A DNA stretch of 64,000 bases from Macrosoma leucophasiata. Lineage: Eukaryota; Arthropoda; Insecta; Lepidoptera; Hedylidae. The stretch's first letter is position 1. Each line of letters opens with the position of its first letter. This document shows, one piece after another, positions 1 through 11,504 of the stretch. The DNA lies in contig JAWQUS010000007.1 in assembly GCA_036365455.1 (NCBI GenBank), positions 18,740,001 to 18,804,000 on the forward strand, given 5' to 3'. Made by a program: the position numbers and the translations under genes. The notes under the pieces are model-generated. The model worked only from the letters and a program-made list of their open reading frames with translations, was not told the DNA's origin and did not search any database.

Positions 1-2247
1 CCATCCAACGACTGCAATCGACCCGTGTTTGTTATAGGAAATTTAATGTGACTATTTAAATGACTGTTATTCGAACCTAATTGTGTTTCTTGGCGATCAC
101 GAATATCACATAAATATTAAACCACTGAGACTAAATACCACGTTGCAATTACGTTTTCCAGCATGGACCCACTACGCTTGTGGACGCGTCGAAAATCACA
201 ACGGGCTATAATACGAGATCAAACTAAAATTCAGTTTAAAAGCCATAAAATTACTTTCTGAACGTCGGAATTTGATCACTCGACGCAATCACCCGCGCCG
301 ATAGGCTTCCGGCTCATCGATATTCGTAACGAATCGTCGAAATTCAATAATTATCGAACACGACTTCATTCATGAAAAAAGGTTGTAAAAAGGTGTGAAT
401 GGAGAGAGGAAATTCGTCAGAGCAACGAGCTGTTTTTGTGGGGCTTGCGGCTCGGGACGGAGTTTGTCGCTCCTCGGCCTCCCTCGGTCGAGCCTCGTAG
501 TAGATAAGATACGGAGCAGGCGGTAATCGACCAAACTGGTTGAATGGAAGTCGATCGTTCATTCATTGAAGTTGGGATGCCATCACGCAAGGGTGGCCTC
601 GTCCACAGCCGACTCCACGCCATCTACGACGATGCGACATTACATTCACTCGTGAGCCGATCGGGCCTCCTTGTCATTACAACACTACTCATTCACAATT
701 AAAGAGTGACGACATAAAATTTTAATAGCAAGACGTGTTATTTTAACATATCCATCTGTGAATAACAGCGACTAGATGATAAACTATTTAATCATCGTGT
801 CTGTTCGTTAAACGTAAGCAGGAAAATCAGTGTTAAATTCTTCGAATTTCCAAGTTAAGATGGAATATTTGATACATTTTATTCCCTTCTGCTTTGATCT
901 GTGTAAACAGGTCAAGTCAAAGTGTAGGAAATGTGTTAGTTGTGTTTTTATTGCCGACCGTAATAAATTTATAGTTTGTAGGTATACCTATAACTACTTG
1001 CACCCACGCAACTACCAATAAAATGGTCATTGCTACGGCGGAGTGCAGTATAAATAAATACAAAGCAAGGACATTTATTCCAAGACCACGTGCTTAATGA
1101 TGCCAATTATTTATTTTTATAGATATGTACACTGACAAATATATTCCTATAGAGTAGGTATATACATTTGAAAATATGTCTCTTTACTGATCTTTACGAC
1201 ATGTGTCCGATCTATTTGATGTAGTAAGGTACAGGAGGTCTAAACAAATCTCTTCGACGTTGAGTTGGTATCAAATTTCGAAATAGGTACATACTATGCA
1301 AACGAAGCTGGGAGGCCAATAATGTATAAACTTAATGGGTTTCATCTTGCGCTGGTCACGTCTATAATTGATCCGAGGACCTATTCTGGTGCAAATAAAA
1401 ACGTCCAATTTCAATCCTAATTCGATCAGTTTTAATGATTATGTTTCCAACTTCATTTATTTTACTGTACCAATCACATGTAGGTAAATAATACATACTA
1501 TACACGAATGGTATCATCTTACGTTTGCATATTAGATGATTTAATTTAAATAAAATAAATTTTAAAAAAAATAGAAGAGGAGCGGAAGACTCTTTTTGCT
1601 TTTGAAAGTGAAAGACTAGACTTAAATACATAATTATATAAAATGTATACCTGTCCGATGAGCAAGACAAGTGTTAAGTATCAATTAGGTACTTGAAAGG
1701 CATTTCGTCTCCAAAAATTCAACAATCAATGAAGACAAACCAGTTCATACAATACAAGAATTCTGGATTCGGACTGATAAAATGTTTTAACTGAAACTTT
1801 TTTCTTTTTAATCAGCAAGCTTTGTATTTTTATGTCAAAGCCAGTTCTCAGCGTACGTGTTTGAGCAGGGAACTACATAATTAGCCATGCAGTGTGCGTG
1901 AAATGAATGTTTATTTCATGGCATAAAATAAACACCGGTTCGACGCCAAACGCTAGTTTGATGGCATCCTTGACCTGATATTAATTTTACGCTCATTTTC
2001 AACTCGCTCGTAACCGTCATGTGCCTGCGCAGGTTGTTTAAACATGCCTGTTATTCTAAAAGAAAGTAATTATTCGCACAAGAAAATGTAGGTATCGTAT
2101 TCTGTCCTATTTTCTCATGCATCTACAGTCTCTATGAAATACTCACCTTCAGTAGACCAAATAATATCATGTCTTAGGAAGATATTACCAAACTGCATTA
2201 TGACTTTTCTTTGACTTAGAGGCAAACGTGTTTCACTGGACACGTTT
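1..2247. other. Non-coding stretch, no gene seen
   Basis: No convincing gene. Open frames here are short and have no domain signature. The part from about 170 to 670 is less AT-rich and has several CpGs, so it could be a conserved non-coding element. The rest is AT-rich and unremarkable. Confidence 0.4.
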
Positions 2248-2293
2248 AACGCTTATTCTACTTTACTTAAAACGCTTATTCTACTTTACTTAA
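2248..2293. repeat. Two-copy 23-bp tandem repeat
   Basis: A 23-base unit beginning AACGCTTATTCTACTTTACT occurs twice head to tail with no differences that I see. Such perfect short duplications usually reflect recent replication slippage. Confidence 0.8.
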
Positions 2294-2350
2294 AGAGTTT
2301 GACACATGTGTGAAGCAAAACAAGTATTGAAATGCAGCCATTTCTTATCA

Positions 2351-2381
2351 TGAAAGTCGTAATGCGGTCTGTGAATCACGC
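2351..2381. repeat. Fragment of the 13.5-kb hairpin MITE family
   Basis: The stretch containing AAAGTCGTAATGCGGTCTGT matches one arm of the long hairpin at 13521-13656, with one change in that word. It is a solo fragment without the opposite arm. Confidence 0.55.
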
Positions 2382-3027
2382 CTGCAGTTTCACGGATCTC
2401 CTAGATAAATTCTGCGAATTTAAGACGGAATCAGACAATCGAGCTAGACAATAGTCTGTCAACTACCTATGGCTATTGCTAGCCTATCGAATTTAGACAA
2501 TTACAGCACGAGTATAAATTGTGGTTTACTATTTAATGACTAATAGAGAATATTCTCAGTTATGAATTGAAGATGACATTTGAGCTTAGAAGACAACATG
2601 TCTCCACTGCACTTGTTAATGTTTTGGGACTATTCCGATATCATTCCTTTCGGATGAAAAGGATTTGAAGTTGAAACAGCTGATTGCTAGACTTAATAGT
2701 CTTGTTTATTAATTAATTGATAAGAATCGATTTTGTTGGAAATAGGTATCTGACATTGATAGTTAACAAATAAACTCGCAAAAAACGTTCAATTAAGATA
2801 TTTTATAGCTCTTATCATTAACGCAATTTAAAGCTTCCAAGTTAATTGAATGTTTACATTGTTCATGATTGAAAAACATCTAGAACAAACAATAAAAATA
2901 ACACGTCACATTTCAGAAACAAACAAAGTGTGACCAAAATCAAATAAAGCTGAACGGATTACAAAAATATTTAATACTCAGGCAGCCAGGCGACGAAGAA
3001 TTTGTAGCTTGATGTCATGGCGGGGTG
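2382..3027. other. AT-rich non-coding stretch
   Basis: AT-rich DNA with no open frame, RNA gene or recognisable repeat that I can support. Confidence 0.4.
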
Positions 3028-3110
3028 TACCATACTTTTAGGGTTCCGTTGCTCAAAAGGAAAAAAACCGTAATCCTTGTAAGATCACTCATGCGTCTGT
3101 CTGTCTGTCG
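3028..3110. repeat. Lepidopteran GGGTTCCGT repeat fragment
   Basis: Contains TAGGGTTCCGT followed by a CTGTCTGTCTGTC run. These words also mark the longer repeat at 10061-10676, where the opposite-strand form ACGGAACCCTAAAAA occurs. It is a short piece of that dispersed family. Confidence 0.5.
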
Positions 3111-3306
3111 CAGCCGATTCTCTGAAAGTACTGATTGCGTTAAATTCTTTATACATTGTAAATAATTGAACCAAACAAGAAAGTGTAGGTACTTACCTAA
3201 GTAGGTAATATAAATAAATGAAATAAAAAATTGGGGTTTTTGCGGGACAATAATAATAGGTAAATCCTACAAGGTCATATTGTAAGGGTTAGTTTACAAC
3301 ATATAT

Positions 3307-3676
3307 TAATTGTTTTATATTATTTCGCATTAACACATGCTTGTGAAATATATTTTATTTTAAAGAAAAATGGAAAGAAAAATTTGACTTCAGGCGAGAC
3401 TCGAACTCGCGGCCTACTGGGAATCTAGTCCAGCCGCTCTTCCAATTGAGCTACTGAAGTCCTGCCCGATTTGTCAAATCTTTCCTTCACATTTATTGCA
3501 TTGCTTTATGGTAGCAGTAGCGCCATCTATTGCCAACTATGCTAGTTAGGCAACCGATATAATAGACTTTGCAGTTTATTGAATATCGTAAAGAAGTCGC
3601 TTTTACCCTTAATAATTGTTTTATATTATTTCGCATTAACACATGCTTGTGAAATATATTTTATTTGAAAGAAAAA
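3307..3676 (-). mobile_element. tRNA-cored element with ~64-bp direct repeats
   Basis: A ~64-bp sequence (positions 3307-3370) recurs at 3613-3676 with one mismatch, flanking about 240 bp. Between them on the minus strand lies a 74-base tRNA-like sequence, preceded by TTGGCAATAGATGGCGCTAC. The same internal order (TTGGCAATAGATG, ATGCAATAAATG, GATTTGACAAATC, tRNA-like core, AAGAAAA, then a diverged copy of the 64-bp block) recurs at 14043-14281. So this is a dispersed family, not a lone tRNA gene. The direct repeats recall a miniature terminal-repeat retrotransposon, but a SINE with a local duplication is also possible. Confidence 0.6.
3387..3460 (-). tRNA. tRNA-like sequence inside a repeat (probable pseudo-tRNA)
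   Basis: Read on the minus strand it is 74 bases with a perfect 7-bp acceptor stem (ACTTCAG/CTGAAGT), a 4-bp D stem (GCTC/GAGC) and a perfect 5-bp T stem (GCGAG/CTCGC) with loop TTCGAGT. The anticodon stem has four pairs and one A/C mismatch. The anticodon would be AGA (serine), but there is no long variable arm as expected for tRNA-Ser. Being embedded in a dispersed repeat also argues against a working tRNA. The internal A and B boxes may still be read by Pol III. Confidence 0.45.
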
Positions 3677-3879
3677 ACATATATTATTTATAATTTAAAA
3701 ATAAGTTAATAGTAATAAATTATGTAGTGTCCATTAATTAAACTACTCGAACTAATATTTAAAAAAATACGAAAAACTGTTGTTTATAATAATAATAATC
3801 TACCTGATTACAGGCAAACATTTAAAGTTGTCATATTTACGGTAACACAGGAAATCTCTCGATTGTACGGAAACAGGTG

Positions 3880-3916
3880 CACTGGAGTAAGACTCGCACT
3901 TGGCCGGTTTTTTATT
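3880..3916 (-). repeat. Terminal fragment of the CCGGCCAAGTGCGAGTC repeat
   Basis: On the minus strand it reads AAAAAACCGGCCAAGTGCGA followed by GTC. A closely similar word (ACCGGTCAAGTGCGTGTC) opens the 10061-10676 repeat. An open frame crosses it at 3800-4135 (-), but I do not regard that as a gene. Confidence 0.45.
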
Positions 3917-4539
3917 AATACTCCGACCTGAGTTTACCATTATGACAAACATTCCGGGATCCCGCCTAGCGGAGAGGGCCGGAATGCGGCCTACCTGCGC
4001 GGGACCACCGCTAATCAATTTTACTTTATTATCGTACCAATAACGCTTCATTATAACTTCTAAATTTATGTCCACGTTGTTTACTTTGCTCTCGAACCTT
4101 GTCACCGGAACGTGTCCAACGTGACATGATTTCATGGTACCACTGTTTGCTTCATATCATTTCAAAAACATTTTCTGATTGAAGGTATTTGAGTAAGGAG
4201 CGTGGACACTGAATTATCTAATATATTTACCGCTAAATAGTAACACATAGGTAGTTGGGCTTGACTGTGTTCTGGCTTTGACTATAATTTTTAGACTTTC
4301 AGAAACATGCGTAGACTCAAGAAAAGCTGCTGAATTGAGATCTCTTGCCTCTATAGGTACTATGTGTAATTGTTTAATAATAATCAATATACAATAATCA
4401 CCGGTACCACAGAATATGTAATAATACTACGGGTACGTAAATTTGTCGCTTCAAATTCCTGTAAAAAGAACTGTCATAATAAATTTACTTAAATGTAAGT
4501 TTACCTTTAAATGATATTGATTATTAATAACTGTACAGG

Positions 4540-5121
4540 GTGTACATCATAATTATTACAGAAACCCTACAGCATATAACGGGAGCATGTAAAACCGTAG
4601 TACAAACTGACTACAAACATAGACACGACCAGTTTGCCACCATTATTTATAAAAAATTAGCTACTAAATATAATCTCATACCGCAAACAAATCCCCCTAT
4701 ACCGTATTACAAATATAACCCCGAAACAGTATTAGAGAACGCGAAATATAATATGTACTATGATAGAGAAATTTTAACAGATAGAACAGTTCACTTCAAT
4801 AGACCAGATATAACAGTTATAGATAAGATTAATAAAAAAGCTCTAATTATAGATATTGCAGTTCCAAATACACACAATCTTCAGAGCACACTGTCCGAAA
4901 AACTATCTAAATATATAGATCTGAGAGACGAAACAGTTAGAATGTGGCGTTTGCATAAAGTTGACATAGTACCCATAGTTTTATCAACTACAGCTGTTAT
5001 ACCCAAACAACTACACCAGTCACTAAAATCAATAGATCTACCACCTTACACATATATCCAGCTACAGAAAGCTGTAATTTTAAATACATGTAGATTAGTT
5101 AGAAAATGTTTAAATACATGA
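4540..5121 (+). pseudogene. C-terminal RLE-like domain of a non-LTR retrotransposon ORF
   Basis: An uninterrupted frame of about 193 residues with no genuine start; it opens at GTG, so the N-terminus is lost. It contains an H-x5-C pair near the start (QHITGACKT), then RHDQFATIIYKKLA, NRPDITVIDK and ALIIDIAVPNTHN followed by KLSKYIDL. This order of RHD, PD, D and K residues fits the restriction-like (PD-D/E-K) endonuclease module found C-terminal to reverse transcriptase in R2/R4-like LINEs. The family call is from motif memory, not a search. The intact frame suggests a fairly young insertion, but without the reverse transcriptase it cannot move itself. Confidence 0.6.
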
Positions 5122-5236
5122 CATCTTTTAAGGACATTTCTTCTAACGCTCACTTGGCCTAGGCCCGTGGGTGGTAGTAAACCCGATACTATTAAGTCGT
5201 GGCAAATTATGCATAACAACTTAATAATAATAATAA
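4546..5236 (+). mobile_element. 5'-truncated LINE 3' end with restriction-like endonuclease module
   Basis: A 5'-truncated non-LTR retrotransposon end. It has an open frame (see the pseudogene entry), a short 3' UTR, and finishes in a TAATAATAATAATAA-type tail at about 5220-5236, as many LINEs do. A second retroelement tail starts right after it. The truncation point is near 4545, where the frame opens without an ATG. Confidence 0.65.
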
Positions 5237-5556
5237 ACTTTTATTTAATATTGCACACCAAAAAAAGAAACAATTACATGAGAAAAAAAAACAGGAACAC
5301 GTGATATAAAGGGCGGCCTTATCGCTTGAAGAGCGATCTCTTCCAGGCAACCCAACAAACGAAGGAGAAGCTTAAAAACTAATATAGTGGGGTTTGCGCG
5401 ATACTAGGTTAGTAGGTATCAATGATCACTGCAGAGAAACTAATAAATTAAAAAAAAAAACACAACAAAAACAATTTTAATAACAACAAGGAAGGATGGA
5501 AAGTAAAACACAAGGGAATTAGAGAAGAGAGGAAAGGAAATGGGCCTAGACTTTTT
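5237..5556 (-). repeat. Probable LINE 3' UTR fragment
   Basis: Begins TTTTATTTAATATTGCACACC and contains GGCGGCCTTATCGCTTGAAG and GATCTCTTCCAGGCAACC. I recall this block as the reverse complement of a common lepidopteran non-LTR 3' UTR, whose A-rich tail would lie at the left edge. No coding sequence is retained. Family assignment is unverified. Confidence 0.4.
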
Positions 5557-5583
5557 TTAACGTATTATTATAATACGTTAATT
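5557..5583. repeat. Short palindrome
   Basis: TTAACGTATTATTATAATAC followed by GTTAA is nearly a perfect inverted repeat around a TTATTATAA centre. No function can be assigned. Confidence 0.5.
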
Positions 5584-5996
5584 GGTTATTTTCTCTTATT
5601 CTTCATTTTTACCACGTTATCTCCAACATACGCGTATATCAGTAACAAATTGCCACCTCACTTTATCACGCAATTGTAAAAAATGTTCCCGTTTCCCCTA
5701 CTAAATTTGTTGAGCGTCAGCAATACATTATAGTTATATAAAAATTTAATTGGGGTGCCAAATATAATCGGGTCACAATAGAAATGGCGGCACCTGGTAA
5801 CTATCTGTCAGAGAGTTGAAATGTCCGTCAATTAAAACGCTTTTTAATCTCTGTAATGCAATTATTATTGTACGGTACATTTTAAAAGACAGGGACCTTT
5901 CGTATTTTCGGAAAGTTACCGGTTTAAAATAATGAAGGTACCTACATACCTAACTAATTCTAAAAAAATTGACTCTTTCTCCCAAATAATGAATAG

Positions 5997-6030
5997 GATA
6001 CCCCGTTAGGGACCTGGCGTGAAGATACAA
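5997..6030 (+). repeat. Solo LINE 3' end (ACCTGGCGTGAAGATAC family)
   Basis: Contains ACCCCGTTAGGGACCTGGCG then TGAAGATACA, the same terminal words as the LINE ends at 56254-56487 and 56777-56827. Only the last ~34 bases are present. Confidence 0.65.
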
Positions 6031-7892
6031 AAGAAAGTTCATTGTAAATAGGTAATATACTACAACACCCAGAAGAATGGATCACGTTCACATTAAAGTA
6101 AATGAAGGGAATCCATAAACACAAACAAGAAGGAACTTAAATGGTCCATATCAATTCTTTTTGATGTTTTAATCTGATTTATTACAAAACGTTTTAGTAT
6201 CCATACACTACAATACCATTATTATAATCAGATCGAACAGTCTAAGTTGTATGGCAGACAAATCGAATTAATTTTCACTTTTCGCTGTCTTTAATGGACA
6301 GCTAACACTTAAGCGACATGCGCTTTCAACGTTACCCGACATTGTATTTACGAAACGACTACATGGAATTGAATTTTTACTAAAGTTATTAATTTGCTTG
6401 ATAGTTGATCTGCTGTTTAAATATTATCAATTTGGATTAAGCCCCTAGGCGTACCTGAGCAAAGAAGTAAAATTACATTTGTCGTTTAAAAACTAGTTAC
6501 ATTCATTGGTCTCTTTTGTACTTTTAGCCGCGATAATCTCTCAGGTGTGTGCGTAGGAAAAATGCGAGTTAGAGCAACGTATTCCGGTTAGACCACCCAC
6601 CGCTCGCTGCCCAGGCCCCTGTCCATCACTGTCGCTGTTTGTTCGTAGAACAAAAAAATATCTGTCACTCGTGCATTTGCCCATAAAGCTATAGTGTCTT
6701 CATGATATGTTTTTCATGTCTTGATTCCATTATAATTATTTTCACATATTAAAATTGGTATGTACCTATACATAAGTACTTATTGGTTGATGAATATAAT
6801 GGGATATCATTAAGCAAATACTATTCTTTGTCATGAAGTAGTTGTTTATTTAAAACTACCTATTGTTACTTACCTGTTATCTTCACGACAATCCCTTACG
6901 GCGAGAAAACTAATGAAAACTCTTGACCCCACTTTAGGACAGTATTAGCACAGTTTACAATCTATATGAGATAATTGCCATAGCACTGTAATTTCCAGTA
7001 GAGATATGTATACGTTGTATAATTCAGTTATATCTACCACTACTCAAAATTATGAAATCACATGAGAAATCTTAGTTAAATGTTCAATCGTATTTTGCAA
7101 TCTTATAAAGCTATGGTACTTATATTGCTAAGTTTTTTAACTCGCCAAGTTAATTTTTAACAAACCTCAAGTACCTACCTAATTACAACAAAGATAACGT
7201 ACAAATATCATGTGGCATGTTCCACCCAACGTCAAAGTGAATATTGCGCATTATAAACAAGCAACATTTTAAAGAAAACCAACGTATATAATTTTAAATT
7301 ACTAACTTGTAGTTCCAACTTGTAATAATACCCGTGCTTTAGGTACGAAGGAACAAAGCAAAAATAAAGAGGCAAAATAAGAGCAGAGTTCCAAAGGTAC
7401 ACGTGTAGCAATTATTGTACCAAGTAATGCTTAATGAGTATCGCGACCAACGCCGAACGCGGGCAAGTCTGCGAACTCTAATTAGTTTAAAAACAAAGGC
7501 ATTTGGTGAGTGAAATGACATCACACGGGCCCTCCGGCTAGGGCTAATGAGCCAGTAATGAATCGACCTCTCGATGAACATCCCGTTTGGACCATTTATT
7601 AGAGGCTGGAGTTTTTAAAGTCATTATATAAAAATCAAAGCCACCTTGTAATATCCATCTGTTTAAAGTTGTTATTTTTTTAATCACTAAACTTCCCAAT
7701 TACTGGGTCTGATGTTCTAAACCACAGACAACGTTATATGGTAACTTGTTTCAAATATTTTATTTGTGTTATTCCTTGTCGTTTGGAAATGGCGACGTTT
7801 TTGCACATGAACAAAGGTTGGCGTAATTTTTTTATATTCTTTTAAGTGACTTAATAATTTTACTATAATAGGTATTACATTAGCTAGTGAGC
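6031..7892. other. Non-coding stretch
   Basis: AT-rich with no supported gene. A less AT-rich patch at about 6540-6650 and another at about 7430-7600 contain CpGs and could be conserved elements. Open frames at 7339-7581 and 7717-7917 (-) lack any domain signature. Confidence 0.35.
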
Positions 7893-8194
7893 TTTTTTTA
7901 TTAGATGGTGGTGGCAAACAAGCAAGTAGTTCACCTGGATGTTAAGTGACGATTTCAGCCCATAGAGGTCCAATAAATAATATCCAGAGGTCAAAGTGCT
8001 GTCGTACCCCTGACGACTAAGATCTTTTGCCTCTGTGATAGTTATTACAGGGCCATACATTACCATCTAACCGGAACACGATAGTGAACACTACCATTTG
8101 GCGGCAGATAGATTAGGTAATGCGGTGGAGCCTAGTGTGCCTAGTGCCTATGCCTACACCCTCGATCTTCATCACTGGAGCTCTATCACCAGTT
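7893..8194 (-). mobile_element. Metulj-like SINE, near full length
   Basis: Read on the minus strand it runs from ACTGGTGATAGAGCTCCAGT to CACCATCTAATAAAAAAA. It keeps the family landmarks: GTAGGCA..., a GCCGCCAAATGGTAGTGTTC-type word, GTGTTCCGGTTAGATGGTAA and the terminal TTGTTTGCCAC plus A tail. It is moderately diverged. Confidence 0.75.
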
Positions 8195-8250
8195 AATTTT
8201 AATTAATGTGGTTTTAATTGCAGTGCATATTCATCTACTTATCTCTTTAA

Positions 8251-8320
8251 TTAACCGACTTCAAAAACAGGAGGAGGTTCTCAATTCGTCGGAAACCTTT
8301 TTTTTATATATGTTCATCAA
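8251..8320 (+). repeat. ACCGACTTCAAAA repeat fragment
   Basis: Contains TTAACCGACTTCAAAAACAG then GAGGAGGTTCTCAATTCGTC and a T run. The same words recur at 27985-28045 and, in reverse, at 37088-37125. It is a short piece of a dispersed lepidopteran repeat of unknown class. Confidence 0.6.
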
Positions 8321-8853
8321 TAATTCGAAAAAGTCTGTACCAATTTTATCTATAAAGATGAGATAGAAATAGGAGGTGAGAAATTAAATTATACTTACCA
8401 GCATTTAAAATAAAATTGTATTTTATTAGTTTCAGTTTTACTGTCTATTTCCTTTAGCTTGTATAATATTCACGTTTTATAATTATTGTAATTATTTCCA
8501 TTCTGCAATAACCGCGGAGTAGTTAGAAATTAACGTTTTGTAAAATACAAATTATATTTTAAGCAGTGATGAATCTGTTTTCACTCCTTTGGAAATAAAA
8601 GCAGTGAATAGTTAGTTATATTTTTAGTCTGATTTGGTAAAAAGGACGTTACATTAATTTTGTCACCGAGTTATTCAATAGATATTATATTAATTATCTT
8701 CCTTTTGCAATAATAAATTCCATTCCGTTATTTATTGGGTCCTAACCTTACATACTTTTGTCCTCACCTTCAAATCAGGACGACAAATTTAACTTTCCTC
8801 AAACTTAATAAAACGAAATTAAACTGATTTAATAAATCGGAAATTACAAATAC

Positions 8854-9168
8854 GGACGGTGGTAGTTCCAAACTTGAGGGTCTAGTCACCACCTCATTAC
8901 CTTACCTATCTGCCGCTAAATGACAGTGTTAGGCACTATCGTGTTCCGGTTAGGTGGTAGAATAGAATATTCTTTATTGAGCAACAGAATGTAACGTATG
9001 GCCCCGTATTAACTATCACAGAGACATGACGCTTTAGGTCTCAGGGATGGAAATGCATCTACATTTAGACCTCTGGTTTTTATGTAGATGTCTATAGGCT
9101 GCAGTCATCACTTAACATCAATGTGAGCTGCAGCCTTGTTTGCCACCTTCCTTTCATAAAAAAAACAT
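8854..9168 (+). mobile_element. Metulj-like SINE, diverged
   Basis: Starts GGACGGTGGTAG and ends CATAAAAAAAACAT. The head is decayed (no GAGCTC word), but TGTTCCGGTTAGGTGGTA, TAGGTCTCAGG and AACATCAATGTGAGCTGCAG are clear. An extra ~25 bp near TAGAATAGAATATTC interrupts the consensus. Confidence 0.7.
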
Positions 9169-9747
9169 GATAGGCACTCATTGTATACAACATACATCTG
9201 TTTCAATACTGAAATTATTAATAGGTACTTCTATCTACTATCTAAATTAGCAGGCACATGTAAAAGGGCAATTAAGTATTCAAATACACTACAACGCTCT
9301 TCAGGAAGTAGGTTAGTATAGAAACATGCAATTTCAACTATTTGACGCTCAATTACGGTAAATTATGATTTGCAGCAATTGAACACAATTCAACAATTTC
9401 TAATAGAAATGGTTTAGTACCGTGTACCCATGGTTTCCATTAGTCTCACCTAGGTGTCGTGACTGTACCAAACCGAATGACTCTTTATATAATGATCACT
9501 AAAGCTTCGACTATTAACAACACCAATTGAGTCATTTGTTATGCGGTTCACACAAAGAGGGGCCGATGTCAGCTAATTAGTAGTATTATTTGATTGAAAT
9601 TAGCTACATTTGTTATAATTGAACCTTTTATATTCTGAACAGTGCCTTGGGGCGTCTCGATCTCCGATTGATCAAAGAACATAATTAATCGTCCATTATT
9701 CATAAAGTTTATACTGGTATTAGTACACACACTACTAATACATTTTT

Positions 9748-10060
9748 TACTGGTGGTTGGAGCTCCAGTGACGGAGCTCGCGGGCGTAGGCACCACCGCA
9801 TTACCTAATGTACCTACTTGTCGCTTAATGATAGTGTTCAGCACTATGGTGTTCCGGTCAGGTGGCAATGTAGGTACGACCCAGTCATTTCAGGCACAGT
9901 GACATAATAAGTACCATAAGCCTCAGGAGTGGCGACGCATCTACAGTGAAATTTCTATTTTCATGTAGATGTTTATAGGCTACAATTAATACGAGTACCT
10001 ACGTATTAGTTACCATCAATTTAAACTGCATGCTTGATTGCCACTTCAAAACATAAAAAC
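9748..10060 (+). mobile_element. Metulj-like SINE, nearly complete
   Basis: Head ACTGGTGGTTGGAGCTCCAG, then TGACGGAGCTCGCGGGCGTA, then the GTGTTCCGGTCAGGTGG core, ending ACATAAAAACC. Its A tail runs directly into the repeat at 10061. An open frame on the opposite strand (9569-9868) is only a shadow of the element. Confidence 0.8.
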
Positions 10061-10676
10061 CGGTCAAGTGCGTGTCGGGCCACGCGCAGTGTAGGGTTCC
10101 GTAGTTATTAGGTTTGAATAATGTAATGGAAAAAATAAGTACTTACTTAAATATTTTTTATGGAGTTGTTCGAAATTTTCGAGTAAAATACATTTGGTCG
10201 ACTATTACTAAAGCCAACTTAAGTGTGTTAGTTTTCCTTTTAATTTCGTAAAATGTAGCTACTATTGCCGTAACGTTTGAAATTCTAACAACAAAGACAC
10301 TTGACTCTAACGAAAACTGGCACTTTAAAGCTTAATAAGTCACGAACAGTTACTTAACTAAATCAAAAAATGATAGTTGCACGTACGTAACATTTTTGAA
10401 GACCTATCCAACAATATATACCTAACACTAAACGAAAAACGAAAAAAAAATTATCCGCGCGTGATATATTATATGTATAGGGGAGGTACCTACCCTTAAT
10501 AATTTTTTTCATGTTTTTATTCTACCACTTTGTCGGCGTGATTAAGGTGATTATCAACCTGTGCCAAATTTCAAGTCTCTAGTACCAATCGTTTTTGCGC
10601 TAAACCGCTAACGGACAGACAGACAGACGGACATGGCGAAACTATAAGGGTTCGTTGTTTACTACGGAACCCTAAA
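10061..10676 (+). repeat. Lepidopteran CGGTCAAGTGCG ... ACGGAACCCTAAAAA repeat
   Basis: Opens with CGGTCAAGTGCGTGTCGGGC and GTAGGGTTCCGTAG, and closes with GACAGACAGACAGACGGACA, GGGTTCGTTGTTTACTACGG and AACCCTAAAAAAG. About 300 bp of unrelated-looking AT-rich DNA lies inside. I recognise it as a common dispersed lepidopteran repeat, but cannot place it in a superfamily. Fragments occur at 3028, 3880, 17190 and 38130. Confidence 0.6.
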
Positions 10677-11504
10677 AAAGTGCGATCGTCGTTGTAGGTA
10701 CGTCGGTGTTCCTAAAGTAAAGAGGAAATCAAAGTGGCCGCATGTCCTGTTATAGAATTTAATGTTGCGGTTGACATCGCATGAGCACTAACGGTCGCTT
10801 ACTACTTGCCGTTTAATATTAACCGTTAATATTTGCATATGCAAAAAATAACAAGCTTATGTGGCATGTTGAGGCGGATTAATAAAATTATAATACATTA
10901 TTATACAGAATAAAAATCCGTGTAGAAATTCATTATGAGGTACCTAAGTTAAAATCAATCTAGTAAGTTGAGTATATTAATCATATTTTTTTTTAATTGT
11001 GATATCTTACTAAACGCAAAACTTTGACAAAACAATTTGTAAAATGCTTTTGAAATAAATACTATTAGCTGTTATGGATATTAGACCGATATCGGTACAC
11101 GAACAATTAGAAATCAATTGTCATATTATTCTCGCGTACTGACAGATTAAAGTTGTTTATAGACTAAACCAGTTGTCTCACACTTATCTAAGATTTTTTA
11201 TATCAATATCCTATAACTAATTGTGCCCATGTGATTTGAACAGATCCCATTTTTCGTCATTAACTGACTTATCACTAAATTGATGGATGATGATAGATTG
11301 AATTTATTAACAAAAACACTATCTTTAACGACAGTTAACACTCTGAGTCACGTTTTCTACAGAATCATATTAATTTTTAAAATCCAATTGTTTCGAAGTC
11401 ATATTCTATTCACTTAAATAATAATTTACTTGCATTATATGGACCACATCGGACGTGATAAATCTGCTTATGAAAATTTATCTAACCTGTTTGTTTACAC
11501 CTAA
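10677..11504. promoter_or_regulatory. Non-coding stretch with a POU-type palindrome
   Basis: No gene. At 10832-10845 lies a perfect 14-bp palindrome, TTTGCATATGCAAA, which contains paired POU-type half-sites (ATGCAAA on each strand). The preceding 100 bp are less AT-rich than the surroundings. A regulatory role is inferred only. Confidence 0.3.

Noticed and set aside
3800..4135. 111-residue minus-strand frame
   Set aside because: It crosses a known repeat end (CCGGCCAAGTGCGAGTC) and has no domain.
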